Assembly (NCBI GenBank): GCA_009829735.1
Contig: CM020620.1
Span: forward strand, 3,898,299 to 3,962,298
Direction: 5' to 3'
DNA: 64,000 bases
Source of the DNA: Pyropia yezoensis
Lineage: Eukaryota; Rhodophyta; Bangiophyceae; Bangiales; Bangiaceae
Part shown: piece by piece, positions 1-10,100 of the stretch
How positions within the stretch are numbered: the first letter of the stretch is position 1
How the letters are laid out: every line of letters starts with the position of its first letter
Notes under the pieces: model-generated
The model's database searches: none
What the model saw: only the letters and a program-made list of their open reading frames with translations
What the model was told of the DNA's origin: nothing
Made by a program: the position numbers and the translations under genes

Positions 1-2088
1 CCTGTGCAGCGAAGCCCACCCGCCCGTGGCGGTTCCATCCTTGGCTGCCCCCGCCGCCAGCAGCGCCGCCACCACTTTTGCATGGCCCTTCGTGGCCGCT
101 CAGTAGAGCGGTGCCCACCTGTCCGGGGCGGTTCCATCCTTGGCTACCCCGGCCGCCTGCAGCGCCGCCACCACTTTTGCATCGCCCATTCTGGCCTCTC
201 AGTGTAGCGCTGTTCAGCCGTCTTTAGCCGACGCGTGCATGGTGGCTCCGTTCTCCAGCACCGCCGCCACCATCTCTGCGTTGCCGTTCGATGCCGCCCT
301 GTGCAGTAGTGCGCACCCGTTCGTGGCGGTTCCATCTTTGCCCGCCCGCGCCGCAAACACTGCTTCGACAAATTATGCATGGCTCTTGCTGGCCGCCCAG
401 TGCAGCGGTGTCCAGCCGTCTTTGGCGGACGCGTCCACGGCCGCTTCTGTCTCCAGCGGCGACGCAACAACCTCTGCGTGGCCCACCGATGCCGCCCTGG
501 GCAGCGGTGCCCACCCGTCCGTGGCAGTCCCATCCTTGGTCGTCCCCGCCGCCAGCAGCGCCTTGACAAACTTTGCATGGCCTTTGCTGGCAGCCCAATG
601 CAGCGGTGTCCAGCTGTATTTGGCGGACCCGCCCACGGCCGCTCCGGCCTACATCAGCGCTGCAATCACCTCTGCGTGGCCAACCGATGCCGCCCCGTGC
701 AGCGGTGCCCACCCGTCCGTGGCGGTTCCATGCTTGGCCACCCCTGCCGCCAGCAGCGCCTCCACAATATTTGCATGGCCGTTCCTGGCCGCCCAGTGCG
801 GCGGTGTCGGGCTGTCTTTGGCGGACGCGTCCATTGCCGCTTCTGTCTGCAGCAGCGAAGCCACAACCTCTGCGTCGCCGTGTGATGCCGCCCTGTGCAG
901 CGGTGCGCACCCGTCCTCGGCGGCTCCATCCTTGGTCGCCCCCGCCGCCAGCAGCGCCTCAACAAGCTTTGCATGGCCTCTGCCGGCCGCCCAGTGCAGC
1001 GGTGTTCAGCCGTCTTCGGCGGACTGTAGCAATATGGATGGCCGTATTGCAACCTTAATTTCGGGGGACTACCTTTCCTTAACTGTCAGGTTGGGAGGTT
1101 GCTTTGGTTACGGTTTCTACGTATTACGTTTCACCAGAGGGACTTGCATCATGGGGTGAAGGGTAGTTAGAGGTGTCTCCGAAGGTTTTTAACAAGGGGT
1201 GCGGCGGCGAGTCAATCGCCGGCCATAGAAAAACAACAAAACCCTCCCACTTGGGCTCCCATCTTGGTCGCGTGGCTTGCGCTCCGAGGACAGCAACCTT
1301 GGCCTCCCGGAGACGTTGGTGCCGATACCCCCAGGTAAGTGTTCCCTGAGAGTGGACGTGTAACGGTTCCATATCATGCTACGTGGACGCGTCCACGGCC
1401 GCTCCGGCCTCCAGCAGCGCCACCACCACCTCTGCGTGGCCGATCGATGCCGTCCAGTGCAGCGTTACCCACCTGTCCATGGCGGTTCCATCCTTGGCCG
1501 CCCCCGCCGCCAGCAGCGCCGCCACCACTTTTGCATGGCTGTCTCTGGCCGCCCTGTGCAGCGGTGTCCAGTCGACTTTGGCGGCGCGTCCACGACCGCT
1601 CCGGCTCCCAGCAGCGCCACCACCACCTCTGCGTGGCCGTTCAATGCCGCCCTGTGCAGCAGTGCCCACCCGTCCGTGGCGGCTCCATCCTTGGCCGCCC
1701 CCGCCGCCAGCAGCGCCGCCACCACTTTCGCATGGCCGTTCCGGGCCGCCTTTTCCAGCGCTTTCCGGCCACTTCGGGTGGTCGCGTCTACCAGCGCTTC
1801 GGCAGCCAGCAGCAGCGCCAACACGTCTGCGTGGCCTTTCAAGACGGCCTCGTCGAGCGATGTCCTGTCGTTCTTGTTCGTTGCGTCCACGGCGGCCCTT
1901 AACGCCAGCAGTGCCGCCACGACTTCCGCATGACTCTCAAGGGCTGCCCTGTGCAGCGGTGTCAGGCCGCCCTCGTAGGTCGCGTCCTCGGCCACTGCCA
2001 AGGTTTGCAGGGCACGTAGCCTCACCGCGTAACCGCACTTAGTTGCAGCCTCCGGCTGCTCTGTCAGTGGGCTCCGCCCCGCTTCCAT
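1..2088 (-). pseudogene. Ankyrin-repeat gene, decayed and running off the left edge
   Basis: Minus-strand translation gives a run of ~33-residue ankyrin repeats (GWTPLHWAA, GHAEVVAALLAAGA type) from a possible ATG at 2088-2086 down to base 1. The reading frame is not intact. A one-base loss near 1583 (GGCGGCGCG where sister repeats read GGCGGACGCG) shifts the frame. A 361-bp element interrupts one repeat at 1024-1384. In the part left of that element six in-frame stops are visible: TGA at 1008-1006, 216-214, 201-199 and 102-100, TAG at 651-649 and TAA at 375-373. The four TGA codons each stand where sister repeats have TGG (Trp). Ankyrin repeats mediate protein binding, and no other domain is visible. 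It could be an expressed gene fragment only in its first part (2088 to about 1585). Confidence 0.75.
1024..1384. mobile_element. MITE-like insertion in the ankyrin repeats
   Basis: A 361-bp, AT-richer, non-coding block interrupts one ankyrin repeat. Its ends are imperfect inverted repeats: GTAGCAATATGG at 1026-1037 and CCATATCATGCTAC at 1369-1382. A GGA triplet flanks both sides (1021-1023 and 1385-1387). Removing the block plus one GGA rejoins the ankyrin codons exactly in frame (Val-Asp-Ala-Ser then Ala-Glu-Asp-Gly). This supports insertion into a pre-existing repeat gene with a 3-bp target-site duplication. No transposase is encoded, so the superfamily cannot be assigned. Confidence 0.6.
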
Positions 2089-2308
2089 CGAGTCGCCCGC
2101 CGCTGACGCATGACCCAAGGCCGTCGACGATCGGCCGCCGACGGCTGGCAACCCCGCGCGCGCACCGGCGGAGTGCCTCCCAGCCATTCTGCCCGCCCCC
2201 CCCCCGCCCCTACCCCCGCCGAGGTACCCCACCCTCCTCGTGCAGCGCCGTGCACACTGCGCCAGCTGAGGACCGGTCACAGCCCTTCGGCACGTCCCAG
2301 CCGGCAAC

Positions 2309-4291
2309 TGCTGCCAGCCGCGGTGCCCCAGATCCGTGGCGTCCGCGCAGAGGGCGTCGACTGGGGGCGTGGCCGGCCACGGGTGGGGGGGCGCCCGACG
2401 GCGTCGGCGGCGGCGGAGGCGCTACAAAACAACGGAGGGGGGAGGCGTGATTGGGAGGACAAGGGGTGGCATGTACCGCTGGCAAGAAGAGCGTGATCCG
2501 ACAGGCGGGGGGGGGCAGAGCAGCTGCCGCCGCTCAAGTCTAGGGGAAGGGACCGCCGCCGTGGTCGCGCGGTCGTGCGCGCGGGGGAGGGGGGCGCGCG
2601 GCCGGCCAGCGGCGGCGGCAGCGGCGGTAGCGGTGCCTGCCGGCCGCAGCCCGAACGGCGGTGGAGGCAGTTGGTGGACGGACGGCGGCTGCGGCGGCGG
2701 AAAGAGGGCGGGTGCTGGCGCCGCGCCGTCCCGGCGACGGCCAAACCGGCGGCGCATTGCGTCCGGTGGGTGGGGCGACCGGGGGGGTGCGCCGCGCCTC
2801 TGCCAACGCGACGCCGGCCAAAACGATAGTGGCGGCCGGGAGCGGCGTGCAACGCGGCGCGCAGAGGGGGGGGACTGTACCCGCCGTGGCCGCCGTCCCT
2901 CCTTACTTATGTACCGGCACGGCGGCCACCCACGCAACCTTTACAGCGGCACGACGGGTCCATTTCAAGCCCGATCAAGGGTATCGGGCCAAAGGTACAC
3001 ACGGGTATGAAATCAAGGGTATCAGCGGTACTTTCCACTGAAAGTGACTACTCGCCTCGTACACAGCACCGTTCAAGTCAAGAGTGTCTGATACTCATGG
3101 TACTGATTCTCAAAGATCCAGGAAGAAGTCAAAAAGTATGTGTCAAGACAGGGCCGCGGCATCGAGGTGGGCTGGCCCGAGTCGCTGGAGCAGCTGCGGC
3201 AGCTGGTGACGGGGTGGCGGTGGCCTCCCGGCCCCTGCCACCATCATCGTTTCTGCAGTACGTCCAGCAGCGCAAGGCCATTTACGGCCTTGGCCACCTG
3301 GGCTACCCAAAACAGTAGCGCGTGCCCCCAGCGCCCCACGAGCGCCACATTCACCGCGGGCCCTTCCGCAAACGCCACCCCGAACAAAGCGCAGAGCCCG
3401 ACATACACGGTCGTCCGCCCCTCCCTGCTCCGCCGTGGTCCACAAAGACCGCGACGGGTGCGGCCATTGTCAAAAACCACCAGCCCAGTGCCGCCGCTAA
3501 CACCCACATGCCTCGCCACACAAGACCGCGCGCTCAGCACCGCCGCTTCCGCGGCGGCACGTACCGCGGAAGCGGCAAGCATCCCGCGACGCGCTACCCA
3601 TCCACCAGCAGCGCCGTCCATCACCAGCGCCGCCGTCGCGCCAAACAGGGTTGTGGCGATGTTTAGTACCTCCCGCCGGTAGGTTGACCGCCGTTGCCCC
3701 CGTCGCCGCCGACACCGCCGCCGCTGCCTCCACCACTACCACCGCGGTGACCGTCCCCGCCGCCGCCTGTGCCGCTGCCGCCGCTTGCGCCGGCCGCCTC
3801 TCTCGCCGTTATCAGTTCGTGAGCGGCGTGCCGAGGACGTCTGTACTTGCGAGAAACCTGGATTTAAGCAAGTGCCGCACGTAATCCACGTCCCATACCC
3901 ATGTACTGACACACTTACGTCTCACTCTGGTCGAATACTCTTGGTCCTGGTTGCGTCACAGGTATACCTACGCGCCACACCCGCGAGGGCGCCGGCACAG
4001 CCAATACCGTACACATGAGGAAATGGTGCGGCCCCCATACTCATACCCACTTTTGGACCATGCCTTAATACCATACAAATGGAAAAAACGGTACCCTTGA
4101 TAAGGCCTGGTCCATTTCGTGCGTGTGTCCGTGTTTGCGCTGTGTGGCCCAGCGAGGCCCACCCCGCCCCCGGGGGCGCTGGGCGTCGCCTCGCTGCCGG
4201 TCACCCGGGCCCCCTCACACCCGGCGCCTGGTGCCGCGCGCTGTCCGCCGACCCCGCGCGGGGGCAGCCTCGTTGCCGGCTGCTGGGGCCC
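2309..4291. other. No secure gene; possible transposon remnant
   Basis: 2309-2930 is very GC-rich and holds only overlapping low-complexity frames. From about 2950 to 4110 the sequence is less GC-rich and both ends carry related short motifs in inverted orientation: ATCAAGGGTA at 2974-2983 and its complement at 4092-4101, plus several GGGTATGA/GGTAC motifs. This hints at a non-autonomous DNA transposon. Inside it, a minus-strand open frame at about 3244-3720 encodes hydrophobic stretches but matches no family I recognise and lacks a convincing ATG. Confidence 0.3.
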
Positions 4292-4296
4292 CCTCC
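4292..4296. repeat. Target-site duplication, left copy
   Basis: CCTCC directly precedes the left LTR and is repeated directly after the right LTR at 13520-13524. A 5-bp duplication is usual for Ty3/Gypsy integrases and marks the exact insertion point. Confidence 0.85.
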
Positions 4297-4765
4297 TGTG
4301 GCAAAAACCACTAGCACACACGCATCCAAGTTGGGGCGGTGTGCTAGGGCTGCCTCCCGTGTCGGGGGAACCGGAAGAAGTGCAAGTCGCACACACTCTG
4401 TCCCTGTTGTGGGGCAAACCCCCCCTCGGACAAACAAGAGGATGGTGTGTGGTCCAACAGTTTCTTGGTCGGGACGGGGACGCAGGGCCAAGCCCCGCTG
4501 TCCCTCCCCTTATCCCCCCAGGGTCCACTCAGAATCTCGCCACTCAGAATCTCCCACCCCAGCACCTGCCCACCGGGCCACACGAAAATTCAAGACGATA
4601 AATGCAGAAAACCCTCAAATCCAAGTTGGATTTACTACTAAGCTAACTATCCCGAACTTAGGGAATATGGACCCAAATGCAGGGGGAGGAACGGATCAGG
4701 CTAGTGGCCTGCCGCCCCTTGCATGGCACGTGTTGTCCCCCTGCCTGGGGGTCAATACTGCCACA
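4297..4765 (-). repeat. 3' LTR (left copy)
   Basis: A 469-bp direct repeat of 13052-13519. It begins TGTGGC and ends GCCACA, the expected TG...CA with a 6-bp perfect terminal inverted repeat. It contains a 17-nt odd palindrome around 4617-4633 centred on CAAGTTG. Relative to gag-pol it is the downstream LTR, where transcripts should terminate. Confidence 0.95.
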
Positions 4766-4779
4766 CTCCCCTCTCCTCA
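4766..4779 (-). promoter_or_regulatory. Polypurine tract (plus-strand primer)
   Basis: On the element's sense (minus) strand the 14 bases immediately before the 3' LTR are TGAGGAGAGGGGAG, purines apart from the first base. This is the expected RNase H-resistant primer for second-strand DNA synthesis and confirms the orientation of the element. Confidence 0.85.
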
Positions 4780-4932
4780 GTTCCGACCGACCCGGTCGGC
4801 CCTGTGAGGGGGTGCGTAAACGCACGTCTCGGCGTTGGGGGCGCGACTTGCTGTCCCCCATCGAGTACGTAACACGGATGTGGAGGCGGTCACGTTGACC
4901 GCCCCTCTCCTCAAGCTTGCCCACTCGGCAGC

Positions 4933-7047
4933 TTGCTCTCCTCAGTTCACACTTCACCATCACCACCACCTCCTTTTCACCTTCCACTGGGCCGCCCCAC
5001 GCTGGGGAGGCCACCCGTATACCCACGATCCGAGTCCCCCTCAACTCGAGGCGGGTCTCGTGCTGCGATAGCCAGAGCGTCTCTCCCCAACTTGGGGAGA
5101 GCCATGGCGATTCCGGGAGTGGAGACGGACTCTCTTGACGAGCGCATGGAGGACACCTCCTACGGGGCAGCACCCGCCGGGACTTCCGGCGGGGGCTCCG
5201 CGATCGCTCCGGGGGACGGGACTCCCGCGTCACCTGGCTTTGAGTTGACGGCGGGGTCTCCCCCGGAGGCGGGACAAGTTGTCCCGCGTGAGGCCTTGGG
5301 GCGGTGGTTTTACCCCGCTTGGCCTCTCTATGAGGAGGGGCTGACTGTTCTTCGCTGTGGCCGACTTGGCGCAGCGATGGGCCGGGTATGGGACCGCCTA
5401 CGGGAGAAGTATCCCCGTAGGGTCGGGTTCCCTGCCGGCTTCAGGACGGACCAGTTTGCCTTCCTGGACGGTGAGGAGGTTGAGGACGTTCAGCTTGCCA
5501 AGGCCATGGTGGACCGCGGGGGAACTATCCCGGGTCCCGGCGACTTGCCGACCTTCACGTGGGACGCTGTGGCAACTCGCCCACCGTACCTCCACGAGGC
5601 CGATCCGCACACTCATCACTTTGATGTGCGGATGGAGAAAGACTTCCGGCGAGGTCCCTACTTGGTGACCTCGGCTCAACTTGAGTTTCCTCAACAGTCT
5701 GCTGCCAGTAAGGAGCAGTACTATCCGAAGAAGCCCGAGTGGTGGCCTCAAGTTGAGGTCCCCTACGGGTTCCCGGCATTGTTGCCACGGTTGCTTGACC
5801 ACTTCGGCTCCGTCATGTTGACGGCTGCCCCTGATCACCTGGTGTGGGCCATGTTGGCCACCCAGTGGCTCCTCGAGGTCATGTCGACCTGGGTGTCCTG
5901 TGTTCAGCGGCGGGGGATGCTCTGGCATCTCCCCCTCCGGCTCCTCCAAGGTTTGGAACAGCTCACCCCTCAGCTAGTTGCTGAGGGGTGCTCATCAGGA
6001 CAACTCACTCTACTTGAGGAGATGCTCCGGCTCCAGAAGTTTATCGAGTGGGAGAGCATTGAGCACAAGTTGCGCCGCCCCACTCGTGGGCCCAAGGACG
6101 ATGGCGCACTTCGCCAGTTCGTGTGGGTCGCTCGTGAACTTCACGACGGCCGTGTGGTCCTACGAGAGGGGTTGGGCATCGGGGACTACCCGTATGCCCC
6201 GGGGGTGGATCGCCACACTGCGCCACGCCCGGACAAGCCCATAGGTATGGCCGTGCCGTCCTATGATGACCATATGACTCAACCCACTGCGGGGGCCCCA
6301 AGTCGGGGTCGCAGTTACACCCGGGTACCGCCACCTCGGCGGGCCCCTCCGCTTCCTCCTGTTCCTTTCCAACCTCACGGGAACATCCCGATCAGCGTGG
6401 CCGTGGAGTCTTCCACCCCGGTGTCCCCCAACTTGGGGGCCACCCTCCTGACGGTATACCCCAAGTTGGTGTTGCCGCCCACGCCTCTAACCTCAGAGAT
6501 GATGATCACCACGTTGGTGCGCACCATTTCCTGGTTGGCCGCGTCGACCGCAACCCTCCAAAGTTCCGAGACTCCTCAACTTGAGGAGCGCATTCGTACT
6601 GCAGTGGCGACTGCGAGTTGCGAGTCGGTGGCGGAGTTTATGACAGCCGAGTTGGCTCGCATTGGGGCTATTATGCCCCAGCCAGCCCCACTTGGGCGTG
6701 GCAAACGTCGCGCGAGCCGGGCATACTCGCCTCCTCGCCGTCGTCGCCGACACTCGCGGCGCTCTCCTTCCGTATCGGAAGACGAGTTGTCTTACTCCGT
6801 TTCGGAGTCCTCTACCCCGTCGGAGACGGAGTCTGTCCAGCGTCTGCGTCGCAAACTTGCGCGCAAGACCAGGCAGAAGAGTAGCCACGGTCGGCGCCAC
6901 TTGCGCGACCGTGAGGGGCGCGACGGCTCCGACTTGGAGCCGCCGCCCCCTCCAACAAGTGGAGACCGTTATCGGCGTGGGTCTCGCCGCTCGCCTCCAC
7001 GTGAGGGCGAGGGTCGTGGAGTGGGAGAGTCTAGCATGCGTGCCTAG
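4933..7047 (+). CDS. Antisense accessory ORF of the chromovirus
   Basis: A 704-codon open frame on the strand opposite to gag-pol, between the end of pol (7159) and the 3' LTR. The more likely start is ATG 5104 (GCCATGG context), giving about 647 residues. I do not recognise the family. The N-terminal part is Gly/Ser/Pro-rich. About residues 70-400 (from the second ATG) look folded and helical, with many Trp and Leu. There is then a Pro-rich linker, and the last ~130 residues are strongly basic and Arg/Ser-rich, like RS-type RNA- or DNA-binding tails. It has no signal peptide or membrane segment, so it is not an envelope-like protein. The frame is free of stops and its 3' end converges on pol with a ~110-bp gap. 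Antisense ORFs at this position are known in some plant Ty3/Gypsy elements, but homology is untested. A 21-nt perfect inverted repeat ends 2 nt before the 5104 ATG. Confidence 0.65.
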   Translation: MLSSVHTSPSPPPPFHLPLGRPTLGRPPVYPRSESPSTRGGSRAAIARASLPNLGRAMAIPGVETDSLDERMEDTSYGAAPAGTSGGGSAIAPGDGTPASPGFELTAGSPPEAGQVVPREALGRWFYPAWPLYEEGLTVLRCGRLGAAMGRVWDRLREKYPRRVGFPAGFRTDQFAFLDGEEVEDVQLAKAMVDRGGTIPGPGDLPTFTWDAVATRPPYLHEADPHTHHFDVRMEKDFRRGPYLVTSAQLEFPQQSAASKEQYYPKKPEWWPQVEVPYGFPALLPRLLDHFGSVMLTAAPDHLVWAMLATQWLLEVMSTWVSCVQRRGMLWHLPLRLLQGLEQLTPQLVAEGCSSGQLTLLEEMLRLQKFIEWESIEHKLRRPTRGPKDDGALRQFVWVARELHDGRVVLREGLGIGDYPYAPGVDRHTAPRPDKPIGMAVPSYDDHMTQPTAGAPSRGRSYTRVPPPRRAPPLPPVPFQPHGNIPISVAVESSTPVSPNLGATLLTVYPKLVLPPTPLTSEMMITTLVRTISWLAASTATLQSSETPQLEERIRTAVATASCESVAEFMTAELARIGAIMPQPAPLGRGKRRASRAYSPPRRRRRHSRRSPSVSEDELSYSVSESSTPSETESVQRLRRKLARKTRQKSSHGRRHLRDREGRDGSDLEPPPPPTSGDRYRRGSRRSPPREGEGRGVGESSMRA

Positions 7048-7158
7048 TTGGTAGCTGCCTTTGTTGTGAGAGTCTGAGGGTTAGGGCTGTAGTTAAAAGC
7101 CACTCTGCGTACCACTTCGGCTTGAAGCACTCTCTTGGCACTGTTGTTCGGCCTTCCC

Positions 7159-10100
7159 TCACGTTGAGGGAGGGCTGTTAGGGTCTATCTCATTCCGGGC
7201 ACAGTACGCCCGGACCTTCTCAGCGGGAAGGTCCTCCACATACTCCCACGTATCATCCTTGGCTTTGTAGCCAAACCAACGCACCCTCAACATGAGGCGG
7301 TCAGTGTCTTCATCCCATCCGTGGTCGATGAACTTATCGAACACGTACTCCTGCGGGCCCTGTTTGGCCGCAGGCAGTGAGGGGAGGCGCCACGCTTCCA
7401 AAGCACGCGCCCAAGCTGGGTCGCCTGCAGGCGGTGGTGCAACTTTGACCACGTCCTGTCCGTTCACTGTGCGGACCCCATCGTCACTTTCGATGGTGAA
7501 GCGCCGCCCATCAGTACGAAGGACCTGGTACGGTCCCTTCGTCTGGAATACCAGCTTACCCCTAGTTGGGGTGTGCGAGTGTACCAGCACCCAGTCACCC
7601 TGCTCGGGGACATGTTTAGCATTGCGCACCTTTTTGTCAAAGGTATGCTTGTAGCGCTTTTGTGCTTTGTCCATCTCAGCCCTGACTTTAGGGATGAGGT
7701 TTTCAAGCCTAGCGGCGAACTCCGCCTTACTCTCAGTAGGAGTAGGCGTACTGCCACCATCCTCCCTAGTTGGGAGCGACCGCCGCACGGCAGTAGACCG
7801 CACGCGACGGGGGGTCACAAAAGCGAGGGGTACTTCCCCTGTAGATGAGTGAACCTGCGAATTGTAGGCAGTAGTAAGGATAGAAATGTATTGGTCCCAC
7901 GTCTTCACGTGCTCACTCACATAGTGGCGCAGCTGCCTAACAATAGTTTTGTTGAAGCGCTCCACCTGCCCATTAGTTTGTGGGTGGTAGGGGGTGGCAT
8001 AGTTTGCCTTAGCCCCCAACATATCCAGCACTCCCTGAAACAGTACAAACGCAAATTGCGGTCCATTGTCCGATAGTGTACTATCTGGGATGCCATACGC
8101 GGCAACCCAGTGATCTAGGAAGGCTGACACGACCGACATGGCCGTGATCTCTGCCAGTGGGATCGCTCGCGTAAGTTTCGTGAAGCGGTCACAGATGACC
8201 AGGAGGTACTGGTTGCCCTCCTCGGTCACGGGCAGTGGCCCAAGGATGTCCATCGCCAACGCGGCGAAGGGCTCCTTGGCCGGGAACAATAGCATAGCCG
8301 TAGTAGGCCGCCGTTCCATCAGACGATTCTGTGCACAACTTGTGCAGGCAGCCACCCAACTGTAGATGTCCACCACCATGGACGGCCAGTAGTACCTGGT
8401 CCTCAGGGTCTGGTACAGTTTACTAGACCCCAGGTGTCCACCCGTGAGAGCGTTGTGCTCCCTCTCAAGGATACTGTCCTTGAGGGATGCGAGGACGACA
8501 AGTTGTTCGGTCCCCTGGAATACCCCCCTCCTCATGAGGAGGCGATCGTCTCCCAGAAAGAAACGCGTCTCTACCACTGTATCCAGTATATCCCTCTGAG
8601 ACTTGCAGAAGGGATCCTCGGCCTGGGCCTTCACCACCTCGTCCAGGGACAGGGGCAAGTACTTCTTGTTCCCTGGCGCCTCGGGGTTCAACGCCTGACC
8701 CGAGCGCGTGACTACCCCCACGATGGGGATGTCCTCATCGACTGGGTTAGTGTCCAGCCCCTCGGTAGGTACCCGAGAGAGGCCGTCGGCAAGGGCATGT
8801 TGCCTGCCAGGTCGGTATTCAATGTCAAAGTTGAAGGGTGCCAGTCGCACCCTCCACCGGTTGAGACGAGTGTTCGTACAGTCCGTCTTAAAGATAAACT
8901 GCAACGCGCGGTGGTCACAGCGGATGAGGAACTTCTCACCCTCCAGGTAGTGACGAAGTGACGTCACCGCCCACACCACTGCGAGTCCTTCCAACTCGGT
9001 GACTCCGTAGTTCTTCTCGGCCGAGTTCAGCCCCTTACTAAAGTATCCCACCGGCAAGTACTCCTTGTCCGGCTGCTGCTGAAGCAACACACAACCAAGT
9101 TGGTCGTAGCTAGCGTCCACATCCAGGATGTAGTGGCCTCCCAACCTGGGAATAGCCAAGATGGGGGGCTTCAGCAGAAGGTCCCGAAGAGTCTCAAAGG
9201 ATTCCTGCTCCACCCGACTTGGGGGAGGCAGGTTCTTCGGTAGCGTTGAGCTCACTAGCTCATTCAACGGCTTCGCCACCTTGGCGAAGCCCTTGGTGAA
9301 ACGTCGGTACACGTTACACATCCCTAGGAAGCTCCTCATCTGGGTCTGGGTCCGGGGGTACTGAGCCTTACGGATGGCCCTCAAGTTCTTCTCGTTAACA
9401 CTGAGACGCCCCGGACGGACAACATGTCCCAAGTACTCCACCTCTTGAGGGAAGAGGTGGCACTTACTCGCCTTCAGTGACACACCGGCGTCAGCAAGTA
9501 GCTTGAAAACCTGGCCAAGATGGCCAATGTGTTCCTCCGGACTTCGGGAGAACACAATGATATCGTCTAGGTACACAAGACAGATCTGCCACCGTACTCC
9601 GGCCAGAATCATGTCCATAGCGCGCTGGAAAGTTGCCGGCGCGTTACACAGACCAAACGGTAGGCGCTTGCACTGGTAGGTACCACAGTGACAGGTAAAG
9701 GTAGTTTTATGCCTGTCCTCCGGGGCAATGGGAATTTGCCAGTACCCCGCGTTACAGTCCAGGGTAGAGAACACGTTTGCCTCCCCCAGAGAGTCCAGAC
9801 AGTCATCCATCCTAGGTAGGGGATAACTGTCCTTCACCGTGCTCTCGTTGAGCTTACGGTAGTCGATACAAAACCGGGGGGTCCCATCAACTTTGGGGAC
9901 GATAACCACCGGACTCGCCCACTCGGCGTTGCTGGCCTCGATCACATCGAGGGCCTCCATGCGAGCAACTTGCTCCTTAACGAGGGCCCTTGAACGAGGT
10001 CCTCCCCTATACGGTTGTTGGCGTATAGGGGGTGCACCGGGCTTCAACTCGATCCGGTGTTGGGTGGCTCTCATGAGTCCCAATTGACCATCCCACAACT

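Noticed and set aside
1..1020. TGA decoded as tryptophan
   Set aside because: Other genes in the window (TTLL12-like, FKBP12, SelK-like) use TGA as a normal stop.
1024..1384. Reading the MITE-like block as a spliced intron
   Set aside because: Splicing at its GT/AG would add 5 nt and shift the frame, whereas removal with one GGA copy restores it exactly.
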